A stretch of DNA of 47,974 bases from JBDHBD01 sp039586095 (GCA_039586095.1 JBDHLB010000039.1:1-47974); one strand, 5' to 3'; numbered from the stretch's first letter, positions 17,545-25,893 are shown. Program-made: numbers and translations. The notes: a model not told the origin generated them from the sequence alone.

Positions 17545-19769
17545 GCGTCACCTCCCTCCGCCCCACCGCGGGCGGTGAACGGCAGCCGCCGGACGGCCTC
17601 ACCCGTCAGCCGCCGCCAGGCGTTGGCCACCGCCGGTCCGATCGGAGGCACTCCCGGTTCCCCGACGCCCGTGGGAGCCTCGCTGGACTCGATCACCTGC
17701 ACTTCTACTTCCGGCATCTCGTTGATGCGGATCGAGCGATAGCGGTCGAAGTTGCGCTCCCGCACGGTGCCTCCGTCTTCGAGCGTGATCTCGTCGTAGA
17801 GCACGGCCCCCAGCCCGAAGCCGATCCCGCTCTCCATCTGGGCCGTGATGATGTTCGGGTTGACCGGCACACCACAGTCGACCGCACACCACACGTGGTG
17901 GACCTTCGGTAGCCCGCCCTCGCCCCGAGAGACCTCTGCGACCTCGGCGACATAGCTCTCGAACGACTTGTGGACTGCCACGCCCCGGGCTCGACCGTCG
18001 GGAGGCGTCCGGCCCCAATCGGCCAGTTGGGCGACCGCCCGGAGGACGCCCGCCTCGCGGGGTGCGCCGGAGAGCAGCGCGAGCCGCCCCTCCACCGGAT
18101 CCTTCCCGCCAGCCTCGAGCAGCTCGTCGATGAACGTCTCGACAGCGTACGCCGTGTGGGTGTGTCCCACCGATCGCCACCAGAGAATGGGTACACCCGC
18201 CTCCATGGTGTGAAGGCTCAAGCCAAAGTTCGAAATCGAGTACGGCATGTCGGCCGCCCCCTCCACCGAACTGGGGTCGATCCCGTCCTGGACCATGCTC
18301 GCGAAGGGGGTGCCCGCGAAGATCGATTGGGTGGCGATCGTCTGCTCCCAGCCGACGATTCCGCCCCCGGCGTCCAGGCCGCCCCGAAGACGGTGCACGG
18401 TCATAGGCCGGTACCGACCGCCCCGAATGTCGTCTTCCCGGGTCCAGATGAGCTTGATCGGCGTGTCGGGCTCGACCCGGGCGAGAGCCTCCGCGGTCTC
18501 CCGAGCGAAGTCGCCGCCCCCCTGCGCCCGCCGGCCGAAGCTGCCCCCGGCCAGCTGTGTGTGAATCCGCACCTGCGACGGCTCTGTACCGAGGACCTCG
18601 GCGATGACCGCCTGATCGATGGTCTGGAGCTGGCTCCCCATCCACACGTCCACCCCGTTCTCGCCTCGCACCGCCACGGCGTCCAGCGTCTCCATCGGAG
18701 CGTGCGCCAGGAAGGGGAACTCGTAGACGGCCTCCAGCGTCGTCGCCGCACCCGCCAGCGCAGCGGCCACGTCGCCGCGCGATGCCGCCTCGGCCCCCGG
18801 GCTCGACACGGCCGCCCGGTACGATTCGAGCAGCTCGCCCGACGAGCGCCTCTCGGCACCGGAGTCATCCCAGTTCACACGGAGCGCATCGCGGCCCTTG
18901 AACGCCGACCAGGTATCGCGCGCGTAGACCGCGACGCCCTGCGGGATCGTCTGCACGTCCACCACGCCCGGCACCCGCCTCGTCACGGAGTCATCGACCG
19001 ACCCCACGGTGGCACCGAAGCGAGGCGGGCGAGCCACCAGGACCGTGAGCATTCCGTCTCGGTACTGGTCGATCGTGAAGATTGCCTCGCCCGTGGTCTT
19101 TTCGGTCGTGTCCAGTTTGGGAACGGCCGTGCCGATCAATCGGAAGTCGGCAGGATCCTTGAGAGAGACCTCTTCGGGTACCGGCAGGGTCGCGGCAATC
19201 TGCGCCAGCTCCCCGAACCGCGCCTCCCGACCCGAGCCTGCGTGCCGCACCACGCCGGCCTCTACCTCAATCTCGCCCGTGGGGACCGTCCACTCCTGGG
19301 CCGCCGCCGCGACCAGCATCGCGCGAGCTACCGCGCCGGCCCGCCGCATCTGCTCGTACGAGTTGGCCATCGCGGTCGAACCGCCGGTTCCCTGAATGCC
19401 GAACAGGGTGTTGGCGTACTTCTCCACATCGGCGGGAGCGGCCTCGGCACGCATCTGCGACCAGTCGGCATCGAGCTCTTCCGCAACGAGCGTGGAGAGC
19501 CCCGTATACGGTCCCTGTCCGAACTCGATGTGCTTGATCACCACCGTCACCGTGTCATCCGGCGCTATGCGGACGAAGGCGTTCGGCTCGAAGATCGGCT
19601 GGCCCGCATCGTCGAGAGGAACGGCGTTCGCCGCGCGCCCGATTCGGGCGAAGCCGGGCAGGAAAGTGCCCACGATCAGGCCCGCGCCCGCGGCTTTGAC
19701 GAAGTCTCGGCGACTGGGGCCCGGAGAGCGGATCACGAGGTCTTCCGGGCCGAGCGTTCCGTGAATCAT
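17541..19769 (-). CDS. Molybdopterin-binding subunit of an isoquinoline oxidoreductase-like enzyme (Tat-exported)
   Basis: The 742-residue protein starts with a twin-arginine signal (PSRRDFVKAAGAG, about 18-30) and has the two molybdopterin-binding halves of the xanthine dehydrogenase family: FVRIAPDDTVTVVIKHIEFGQGPYTGL near 65-91, QGTGGSTAMANSYEQMR, LAGGSFGRRAQGGGDFA, and the C-terminal TGVGEPGVPPIGPAVANA containing the catalytic Glu of the GEPG motif. It hydroxylates an aromatic heterocycle or aldehyde; the substrate cannot be told. It starts one base after the stop of the 2Fe-2S subunit gene and overlaps the cytochrome gene, so the three form one operon. Confidence 0.95.
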   Translation of the reverse strand: MIHGTLGPEDLVIRSPGPSRRDFVKAAGAGLIVGTFLPGFARIGRAANAVPLDDAGQPIFEPNAFVRIAPDDTVTVVIKHIEFGQGPYTGLSTLVAEELDADWSQMRAEAAPADVEKYANTLFGIQGTGGSTAMANSYEQMRRAGAVARAMLVAAAAQEWTVPTGEIEVEAGVVRHAGSGREARFGELAQIAATLPVPEEVSLKDPADFRLIGTAVPKLDTTEKTTGEAIFTIDQYRDGMLTVLVARPPRFGATVGSVDDSVTRRVPGVVDVQTIPQGVAVYARDTWSAFKGRDALRVNWDDSGAERRSSGELLESYRAAVSSPGAEAASRGDVAAALAGAATTLEAVYEFPFLAHAPMETLDAVAVRGENGVDVWMGSQLQTIDQAVIAEVLGTEPSQVRIHTQLAGGSFGRRAQGGGDFARETAEALARVEPDTPIKLIWTREDDIRGGRYRPMTVHRLRGGLDAGGGIVGWEQTIATQSIFAGTPFASMVQDGIDPSSVEGAADMPYSISNFGLSLHTMEAGVPILWWRSVGHTHTAYAVETFIDELLEAGGKDPVEGRLALLSGAPREAGVLRAVAQLADWGRTPPDGRARGVAVHKSFESYVAEVAEVSRGEGGLPKVHHVWCAVDCGVPVNPNIITAQMESGIGFGLGAVLYDEITLEDGGTVRERNFDRYRSIRINEMPEVEVQVIESSEAPTGVGEPGVPPIGPAVANAWRRLTGEAVRRLPFTARGGAEGGDA

Positions 19770-19770
19770 C

Positions 19771-20232
19771 TCAGACCTCCAGCTCGGCTGCGGCGTTCTT
19801 TATCGCCTGGCGGATCCGGACGTAGGTGGCGCAGCGGCAGATGTTGCCGACCATTCCGGCGTCGATCGCGGCATCATCGACCTCGCCGGCCTGAGCCAGC
19901 AGCGCGACGGCACTCATGATCTGGCCGGACTGGCAGTATCCGCACTGCGGCACGTCGATCTCCCGCCAGGCGTCCTGCACGGCCTCAGCCTGCGGTCCGG
20001 ACAGCCCCTCGATGGTGGTGACACGGGCCCCCTCGACCAACCGGACCGGCAGTACGCAGGAGCGCCGCGGCTGCCCGTTCACGTGAACCGTGCAGGCTCC
20101 GCACTGGGCAATTCCGCACGCGTACTTGGTTCCGGTGAGCCGCAGTTCGTCGCGAAGCACCCAGAGAAGCGGCGTGTCTCCGTCCGCCTGTACCTGGTGC
20201 TGCTCGCCGTTCACCGTCACTTCAATGGCCAT
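19771..20232 (-). CDS. (2Fe-2S)-binding subunit of isoquinoline oxidoreductase-like enzyme
   Basis: The 153-residue protein has all eight cluster ligands: the ferredoxin-type set C39, C44, C47 (CGIAQCGAC) and C59, then the helical-domain set C97, C100 (CGYC), C132, C134 (CRC). This is the standard IorA/CoxS-type small subunit. It has no signal, so it would be exported by hitchhiking with the Tat-bearing large subunit encoded immediately downstream. It is the first gene of the three-gene operon. Confidence 0.95.
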   Translation of the reverse strand: MAIEVTVNGEQHQVQADGDTPLLWVLRDELRLTGTKYACGIAQCGACTVHVNGQPRRSCVLPVRLVEGARVTTIEGLSGPQAEAVQDAWREIDVPQCGYCQSGQIMSAVALLAQAGEVDDAAIDAGMVGNICRCATYVRIRQAIKNAAAELEV

Positions 20233-20596
20233 GGTCGCTCTCCGGTTCCCACACTGGCTCGATGTCCAGCGGATGAGTCAGCCGTCCGCCCCACGGGGTA
20301 CAGCCGTGAGGGGTCGGGGAGGACGTTGTTCAAGTTTGAGCGCGACCGCCCCCCTTTGCAAACGTGTCCGGCGCATCGACGGATCGCTCGCGGGGAGGGG
20401 GCGCGGCTAAGCGTGCGCGACGTGGCCCTGCCAGCGCAGGCGCGGACCGTGCGAAAACAGACGGACGGGATCGCCCCTCATTTCCTCTTTCAGCGTCAGC
20501 GCTGAGCCGGCAGGCTATCGCTTCCCCATGGCCGCGAGAGTCTGAGCGGTGTCGGCGTACTGCCGCTCAGGCGCTATGCGCTCCGATCGAGCTGTC
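20233..20596. other. Gap upstream of the molybdenum hydroxylase operon
   Basis: About 364 bases with open frames on both strands but no recognisable protein. It should hold the promoter of the minus-strand operon beginning at 20232; no clear -10/-35 pair stands out. Confidence 0.35.
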
Positions 20597-21208
20597 TCAG
20601 CCCCCCGCGCTCCATGGCGGCGTCACGCCGTTCATTCGCGCGTAGGCGACCATCTGACCGAGGTGCTCGTGCATATGAGTCATGAGAAGGATGAGACCGG
20701 CGCGCTTCGTCGCCTGCTGACCGAACATGTCGATCGGGTCATCCAGCGCTTCCTCGGGAACGCTCTTGATCGCGTGTCGGGCGTGTGCGAAGCCGGCACT
20801 CATCCCCTCCATCACCTCAGCCGGGTCGGTGATGCCCTCCATCTCGCCCATCCGACCGAAGGCTTCCTCGAGCGACGCCACCTCCATGCCCTCCGGCGGG
20901 GCCACGCCGACGAGCGTGGGGACGTAGTGGTTCGCACCCGCGATGTGCATGAACACCTCGCTGACCGACCGGACTCCCTCCGCCGGTCGCCACGCGAAGT
21001 GCTCCACCATCGCCTCGGCAAGGCCAGTATACTTCTGCTCCAGAACTTCGAGGTCGGCGAGCAGGGCGGCGTGCATGCCCGAGGACGGCATCGCCATGTC
21101 CTCGTGCGCATGCTCGTGCTGCTGAGCGGTTGCCGGAACGGCGATCGTGAGGGCTCCTGCGATGACGAGTGAAGCGAGTCGCCCGAGGGTGCCGCGTCGT
21201 GTCTGCAT
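20597..21208 (-). CDS. Secreted DinB-like four-helix protein
   Basis: The ATG at 21208 lies behind GGAGGAG and gives 203 residues; longer in-frame starts have no such site. A signal peptide (LASLVIAGALTIAVPATAQ) is followed by a His-rich linker and a four-helix bundle of the DinB superfamily, with the metal-ligand type His residues in SVSEVFMHIAGANHYV (about residue 95) and MTHMHEHLGQMVAYAR (near the C-terminus). Cytoplasmic relatives are thiol- or metal-dependent enzymes; exported forms are common in several environmental phyla and are mostly unstudied. The gene is divergent from the DUF3604 gene. Confidence 0.8.
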   Translation of the reverse strand: MQTRRGTLGRLASLVIAGALTIAVPATAQQHEHAHEDMAMPSSGMHAALLADLEVLEQKYTGLAEAMVEHFAWRPAEGVRSVSEVFMHIAGANHYVPTLVGVAPPEGMEVASLEEAFGRMGEMEGITDPAEVMEGMSAGFAHARHAIKSVPEEALDDPIDMFGQQATKRAGLILLMTHMHEHLGQMVAYARMNGVTPPWSAGG

Positions 21209-21516
21209 GTTCTTCTCCTCCGTTGCTCCTTCGGCTCCAATTGGTCTCGGTTCCGACGTCGTGTGCCGCGCTACGTGATCACGTGTCTCGATCCCGGTGC
21301 GCACCAGGGTGCTGATCGGAGGGGTTGAAAGGCAAGTCCGGTCCTGCACCGGGACTCCGTTCGGGAAAGGAGGGTCGGCCTGTGGCTTCTTTACGGGCAG
21401 CTGTCACACCGGGGGCGTGCCACCTCTTGGATCGAACCTTGGTCGGCTCCAACTAGGCCCTGTATACTGGAAGGCAATCGCTCCAAGTGTGAAGAGCTCA
21501 CGCCAAGGAGATCAGA
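21209..21516. other. Divergent promoter region between DinB-like and DUF3604 genes
   Basis: This 308-base gap carries the plus-strand promoter listed separately and the ribosome binding sites of both genes. Nothing else is visible in it. Confidence 0.4.
21439..21468 (+). promoter_or_regulatory. Promoter of the DUF3604 gene
   Basis: TATACT at 21463-21468 matches the -10 consensus in five of six bases, with TTGGTC at 21439-21444 as the -35 and an 18-base spacer. The gene starts at 21517 behind AAGGAG. Confidence 0.5.
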
Positions 21517-23445
21517 ATGAGACGGATCGGCTACGTCGCGGCGTTGGCCGCTGCCGCGCTGAGTACGGCACCGTTGGCGGCACAGATCACACCTTCCCGG
21601 GAGTCGCTGTCGAATCTGTACCCTGGTGCAGCGTACTCCCCCTGGGCCGAGCGGGCCTTCCCGAGCCGCCCGTTGTGGGGCGACACGCATCTTCACACCG
21701 GCCTGTCCGTGGATGCAGGCCTGTTCGGCGCGCGACTGGGGCTCGAGGAGGCGTACCGCTTCGCTCGCGGCGAAGAGGTCACCGCGTCCACCGGTCAGCC
21801 GGTCAGGCTCAGCCGCCCGCTCGACTGGCTCGTGATAGCGGATCACTCCGACGGTATGGGTTTGGTCGGAGACCTCGCGAAGGCATCGCCTGAGATCACC
21901 CGCTTCGAGCAAGGCCAGCGCTGGTCCGATGGGTTGCGCGCTGGCGGCCAGACGGCCGTCGAAACTGCGCTCGACCTGATCACGACGTTCTCTCAAGGAG
22001 AGGTCGATCCCGAGCTCCTTGGACTCTATTCACCTGGCTCGCCGACGTACCGGTCGGTGTGGGAGCGCGTGATCGATGCGGCCGAAGACTTCAACGACCC
22101 CGGCTCGTTTTCGACGCTCATTGGCTTCGAGTGGACGTCGCTGGTCGCCGGCAACAACCTCCACCGCAACGTGATCTTCCGGGACGGGTCGGACATAGCT
22201 GGCCAGGTGGTGCCGTACACGACTCAGCCCCCGATAGGCAGCACGGATCCGCTCGATCTGTACGAATGGCTGGACAACTTCGAGGCCACGACCGGTGGCT
22301 CCGTGCTCGCGCTGGCCCACAACGGCAATCTGTCAAACGGGATGATGTTCCCCGTCGATCGCCAGTACACGGGACGCGAGCTCGACCGCACGTACGTCGA
22401 GCAGCGGGCGAAGTGGGAGCCGATGTACGAGATCACTCAGATCAAGGGAGACGGCGAAGCCCATCCGCTGCTGTCTCCAGACGACGCGTTCGCTGACTAC
22501 GAGACCTGGGACGTCGGCAACCTCGACCTCTCTGAAGGCAAGACGCCCGACATGCTGGCGTATGAGTACGCTCGCGAGGCGCTGAAGAACGGGCTCGTCC
22601 TCGAGGAAAGGCTTGGCGCGAATCCCTACAAGTTCGGACTCGTTGGATCCACAGACAGCCACACGGGACTCGCCACGGCTGAGGAAGACAACTTCTTCGG
22701 CAAACACAGTGGCTCCGAGCCATCTCCGGACCGCATGGCTCATCCCTTCACGGAGACCGATGTGGGGCGGTTTGAGGGATACGAGACCGTCGCCTCGGGG
22801 CTCGCGGCCGTGTGGGCCGTCGAGAACACGCGGGAAGCCATCTTCGACGCCATGAAGCGCCGCGAGGTCTACGCGACCACAGGTCCTCGAATATCGGTCC
22901 GCTTCTTCGGCGGATGGGACTTCGTCCAGGAGGATCTCAACAGTCGTCAGCCCGCCTTTCGCGGGTATGAGAAGGGCGTGCCTATGGGTCGGGATCTGGA
23001 GCCGCGCTCCGGCAACGGTGCGCCAACCTTCATGGTGTATGCGTTGCGCGACCCCATAGGGGCGAATCTCGACCGGATTCAGCTCGTGAAGGGTTGGGTC
23101 GACACGGCCGGCCAAACGCAGGAGAAAGTGTACGACGTCGCCTGGTCCCCCGGCCGGCAGCTCGATGCAAGGGGAGTTCTGCCGCCTGTGGGCAACACGG
23201 TGGACGTCGCAGCTGCGAACTGGAACAACACGATAGGGGCTGCAGAGCTGGGCACGGTATGGACTGACCCCGACTTCGACCCTGGGGAGCGGGCCTTCTA
23301 CTATGCGCGGGTCCTCGAGATCCCGACTCCGCGTTGGGTGGTGTACGATGCCTTCCGATTCGGCATCGAGATTCCGGAGGGCGCGGAGACCACCCATCAA
23401 GAGCGGGCTTATACCTCGCCGATCTGGTATACGCCGGGGAACTGA
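21517..23445 (+). CDS. DUF3604 family exported metal-dependent enzyme
   Basis: The 642-residue protein has a signal peptide (residues 1-22, ending LAAQ) and opens with the PHP-like metal motif LWGDTHLHTGLSVDAG (about 53-68). Further conserved pieces are LVIADHSDGMG, FEWTSLVAGNNLHRNVIF, LALAHNGNLSNGMMFP, VGSTDSHTGLA and VYATTGPRISVRFFGGWDF. His and Asp residues in these motifs suggest a multinuclear metal site in a TIM-barrel-like hydrolase; the true reaction is not known. It is full length with a good ribosome binding site and its own promoter, and lies just outside the tRNA-Arg islet. Confidence 0.93.
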   Translation: MRRIGYVAALAAAALSTAPLAAQITPSRESLSNLYPGAAYSPWAERAFPSRPLWGDTHLHTGLSVDAGLFGARLGLEEAYRFARGEEVTASTGQPVRLSRPLDWLVIADHSDGMGLVGDLAKASPEITRFEQGQRWSDGLRAGGQTAVETALDLITTFSQGEVDPELLGLYSPGSPTYRSVWERVIDAAEDFNDPGSFSTLIGFEWTSLVAGNNLHRNVIFRDGSDIAGQVVPYTTQPPIGSTDPLDLYEWLDNFEATTGGSVLALAHNGNLSNGMMFPVDRQYTGRELDRTYVEQRAKWEPMYEITQIKGDGEAHPLLSPDDAFADYETWDVGNLDLSEGKTPDMLAYEYAREALKNGLVLEERLGANPYKFGLVGSTDSHTGLATAEEDNFFGKHSGSEPSPDRMAHPFTETDVGRFEGYETVASGLAAVWAVENTREAIFDAMKRREVYATTGPRISVRFFGGWDFVQEDLNSRQPAFRGYEKGVPMGRDLEPRSGNGAPTFMVYALRDPIGANLDRIQLVKGWVDTAGQTQEKVYDVAWSPGRQLDARGVLPPVGNTVDVAAANWNNTIGAAELGTVWTDPDFDPGERAFYYARVLEIPTPRWVVYDAFRFGIEIPEGAETTHQERAYTSPIWYTPGN

Positions 23446-23495
23446 CTCGGACGTGGCCGGCGCTGCGGGCCGATCGAAGACAACGGATAAGCTGC

Positions 23496-23536
23496 GCGCC
23501 CGGCAGAGTTCGAATCCCCAACCTCCTGATCCGTAG
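23496..23536 (-). repeat. 41-bp copy of the 3' part of tRNA-Arg(ACG) (distal att site)
   Basis: This stretch matches 25895-25935, the 3' part of the intact tRNA-Arg(ACG), in 39 of 41 positions, the inner 28 being identical. It begins in the anticodon loop and runs to the end of the acceptor stem, on the same strand as the tRNA. No 5' half is present, so it is not a tRNA gene. Its two differences lie in the T stem region. This is the usual trace of integration by a tyrosine recombinase at a tRNA anticodon loop. Confidence 0.85.
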
Positions 23537-23729
23537 GCCTGGAGGCGAGAGTCCCGTTTGCCGGGTCTTCCGGTACGGTTGGGGCATTCGTACCTGATCC
23601 TCCAATACGGTTTCGGCCGCAATACCGGAGAATCCCGTCGTCAAACTCGTCCGGATTGTCGTCACGATTCCAGCTCCGAATGGGCACGGCGAGTAGCGGG
23701 CCGAGCACGACCCGTACATGTTTCGCCGT

Positions 23730-24254
23730 TCATTCATCGTTGGTCCGAGTGAGTTGCTGCTGCATACTGAAGATGTCCGGCATGAGCCACTGCTCGGCAA
23801 TCCTTCCATCTTCGATTCGCAAGATCGACACCTCATGTATCCGGATCTTTCTCCCCGTAGCAGGATTGCCGAGCCAGCTCCCCTCGTTGGTTCCGGTCGA
23901 TACGAAATGAAGCACAACGAGATCTCCCTCGGCAACAATATGCCGGATCTCTTCTCGCCAATCTGGAAAGGCCTCGCGGTGCTCTCGTACGTGTACTCGC
24001 AAGCTGTTTGTTCCTCTCAACTGGGAACCATCCGGCAAGAAATGGCGAACGAAATCAGGGGCGTATAACTCGTCGATCAAATCAAGGTTGCCTTTGTTCC
24101 ATACCTGGTCGTTCATGTGGCGAACCAGGCTCTTATTACGCTCCAGATCTCTATCGGACGTTGTTGTGTTACAGCCTGTGGTGACGAGTGAAGTTGAAAT
24201 GAGCAGGGCAGGAACCATGATCGTGAACCCGTAGGAAGTTGCTTTCCCGATCAT
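23730..24254 (-). CDS. SnoaL-like ester cyclase-type lipoprotein
   Basis: The 174-residue protein has a signal peptide ending in the lipobox LVTTGC (Cys28). The mature part is a SnoaL-like polyketide-cyclase domain: NKSLVRHMNDQVWNKGNLD, IDELYAPDFVRH, VREHREAFPDWREEIRHIVAEGDLVVLHF, and the end EVSILRIEDGRIAEQWLMPD. In studied members the His and Asp in these regions are catalytic. The substrate here is unknown. Its ATG overlaps the TGA of the preceding short gene (24251-24487) by 4 bases. It lies inside the tRNA-Arg islet. Confidence 0.85.
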   Translation of the reverse strand: MIGKATSYGFTIMVPALLISTSLVTTGCNTTTSDRDLERNKSLVRHMNDQVWNKGNLDLIDELYAPDFVRHFLPDGSQLRGTNSLRVHVREHREAFPDWREEIRHIVAEGDLVVLHFVSTGTNEGSWLGNPATGRKIRIHEVSILRIEDGRIAEQWLMPDIFSMQQQLTRTNDE

Positions 24255-24487
24255 CTCATTTCTCCGGGTATCCGGGTCGTATTTTCGTGGCGAATACTGT
24301 TCAGCACCTGAGCTGCGGTCGCGACGATGGTCCGGTTGCCTGGGGCCGCGAATATGAACCCTGTTCCAATCGGAACTGGCGCCCGTTGCAGCCTAAACGC
24401 GACAAGCGAGATCAAGGCTCGGTTGATTGGGTGGAATCGCTCGAGGGTCACTTGATTCCATGTGAACCCGTCGGGAATCACGGCCAA
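24251..24487 (-). pseudogene. N-terminal fragment resembling a trypsin-like peptidase
   Basis: A TTG start at 24487 sits behind GGGGAGG; the frame of 78 codons ends in a TGA that overlaps the SnoaL gene start. The segment VPIGTGFIFAAPGNRTIVATAAQVL resembles the strand pair ahead of the catalytic His of trypsin-like peptidases (GTGF..VVTAAHVL), but Gln replaces the His and the protein stops about 18 residues later. The rest of the peptidase is absent. It may be a decayed fragment that still provides coupled translation for the SnoaL gene. The family call is tentative. Confidence 0.35.
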
Positions 24488-24585
24488 AACAGGATCCTCC
24501 CCTGACGACAGAGACTATTCCTCCGGCTCTGGCCTCACGGTCCGCAAAGTGACGAACGTGCTTGCGCCACACACCTGGGCTTCCC

Positions 24586-24607
24586 CCTATTGATTACCTA
24601 TTGATTA
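24586..24607. repeat. Tandem 11-bp repeat upstream of the CMD selenoprotein candidate
   Basis: The sequence CCTATTGATTA occurs twice in perfect tandem (24586-24596 and 24597-24607), 64 bases before the CMD start codon. Eleven bases is about one helical turn, so two protein subunits would bind on the same DNA face. The A+T-rich block continues into TATACG, which could be part of a -10. Either an operator or the core promoter is possible. Confidence 0.45.
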
Positions 24608-24671
24608 TACGAGCCAGTCCAATGAAATGGTGCTCGGCTGAGCGTCCGTTTACGCAGAGGCAGGGAGAGGC

Positions 24672-25250
24672 ATGGCAAACATCCCAACAATTGCGCCAGA
24701 CAGAGCTCGAGGCATCCGAAAGCTCTTCTTTCGCTGGGTTCGTGGCCAGTACGGCGGCGTCGTTCCGGGCGTATTCCAAGCTCTCGCGGTCGACCTTCGC
24801 GTCGCGCAGCCGGCGGGCTCCCTCTACAAGCACCTCCACCTCCGCAAGTCATCGCCCCTGAGCAGGCTCCAGCGCGAGATGCTGGCGACCGTCGTCAACG
24901 GCAAGGTCGGTGGGGCTCCCTGACTCGGTCTTCATACGGCGGCAGTTCGCCGCCTCACAGGCGATGAGCATCTCGACCACGAGTTTGCGACCACGTGGCC
25001 CGAGTACGAGCTGGAGCCGGAGACGAGAGCCTTGCTCCGGTACGCGAGCAAGCTGACAGAGACCCCGAGCTTCGTGAACGAGGAGGACATCGCTGCGCTG
25101 AGGGAGTGCGGCTGGGACGAGACGGCGATCTGGGAGATCACGGCTCTGACGTCCTTCTTCAACTTCAGCGGGCGGCTGGAAGCCGCCTCGGGTTTGCCTC
25201 CCGATCAGATCCCCGATGGCGCGACGTTCGCCGAGGCACGAGACGAGTGA
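24672..25250 (+). CDS. CMD/AhpD-like peroxidase-related protein, candidate selenoprotein with in-frame UGA
   Basis: ATG at 24672 follows GGGAGAGG. The frame meets TGA at 24921-24923 and, if that codon is read, continues to TGA at 25248-25250, giving 192 residues, the normal size of peroxidase-related carboxymuconolactone decarboxylase proteins. Before the UGA the protein has PTIAPDRARG, VPGVFQALA and LSRLQREMLATVVN; after it LHTAAVRRLTGDEHL, ETRALLRYASKLTETP, IAALRECGWDETAIWEI and ALTSFFNFSGRLEAASGL, all typical of the family. The UGA codon lies in GAP-U-LGLH, that is, where the second Cys of the CxxCxxxH redox motif belongs; the first Cys is Gly. A perfect 6-bp hairpin follows at SECIS distance. 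The neighbouring paralog has Cys at this position. A nonsense mutation is the alternative. It lies inside the tRNA-Arg islet. Confidence 0.72.
24938..24954 (+). promoter_or_regulatory. Candidate bacterial SECIS hairpin
   Basis: GGCGGC (24938-24943) and GCCGCC (24949-24954) pair perfectly around the 5-base loop AGUUC. The loop starts 20 bases after the UGA ending at 24923 and has G as its second base. Known bacterial SECIS elements lie in the coding region just after UGA, with the apical loop about 16-37 bases away and a G in its first two positions, so size, distance and loop all fit. G+C-rich coding DNA can form such stems by chance. Confidence 0.6.
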
Positions 25251-25365
25251 AGGCCCTACAGACCCAGCACCCCCCACGCTCGAACGCTCGGCGGCGACGG
25301 CCGGAATCGATGAGCTGTCGACCGACATCCGAGTAGGGCCGCCTGCGTCGTAGACCTTCGATGTT

Positions 25366-25870
25366 TCAGTCGGAGGGGGGCGGAAAAGGACTCTCCCACG
25401 GGACGTCATAGGTGTCTGCGAGCATGTTCATCATGACACTGAAGAAAACCCTACGGCGAGGAGTTCGTCGATCTCGCTCTCCGAGAAGCCCTCGTCTCTG
25501 AGCTGGTCCTCAAAACCCCACTCGGGATCCGCGACGCTCTTGGGTTCGAGTGCAGCACGAGAGACCAGCTCGATCGCGATCGGAAACGATGGTGGAAGAC
25601 TTGCGGTACAGGCGCCTCCGGACAACGCGACCAAATCTTCGTACTTGAGTGTGGGATCGAGATTCAGGGCCGCATGGCCGTGAAGCGCGTGCAGTACTCG
25701 TTGCCGGCAACGATCGAGACCTTGAACAATATCAGCTGTTTCAGCAGAGCGGGTATCTCGCCCTCGATCACGGTCCCCCTGAGCATCGACCAAACGGCTC
25801 GGAGCGCGTGCGGGTTGTGGCCGAGAGCTTTGAGGAAGTTGAGGATTTCGGGTGCGCCCATCGTGTTCAT
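25366..25870 (-). pseudogene. Second CMD/AhpD-like gene with two frameshifts
   Basis: Frame one from ATG 25870 reads GAPEILNFLKALGHNPHALRA and LILFKVSIVAGNEYCTRF; the protein continues in a second frame from about 25685 as HGHAALNLDPTLKYEDL through EGFSESEIDELLAVGF, and in a third from about 25450 as FSVMMNMLADTYDVP, ending TGA at 25366. Adding one base at each of two points (near 25688 and at the TTTT run near 25450) restores one 168-residue protein; the total length of 505 bases agrees. The redox motif is EYCTRFH, CxxxH, with Cys where the convergent neighbour has UGA. It is either a pseudogene or carries homopolymer-type sequencing errors. A programmed frameshift twice in one gene is unlikely. 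Confidence 0.8.
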
Positions 25871-25893
25871 GAGTTGCCAAAGAGTTAGAAGAA

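Noticed and set aside
17970..19919. A 649-codon open frame on the plus strand
   Set aside because: It mirrors the molybdopterin subunit gene; no family features and typical shadow composition.
23496..23536. A second tRNA-Arg gene
   Set aside because: Only the part from the anticodon loop to the 3' end is present, with T-stem changes; there is no D arm or 5' acceptor strand.
25366..25870. Programmed ribosomal frameshifting in the second CMD gene
   Set aside because: Two shifts in one small gene without a slippery heptamer and pseudoknot are more simply explained by mutation or sequencing error.
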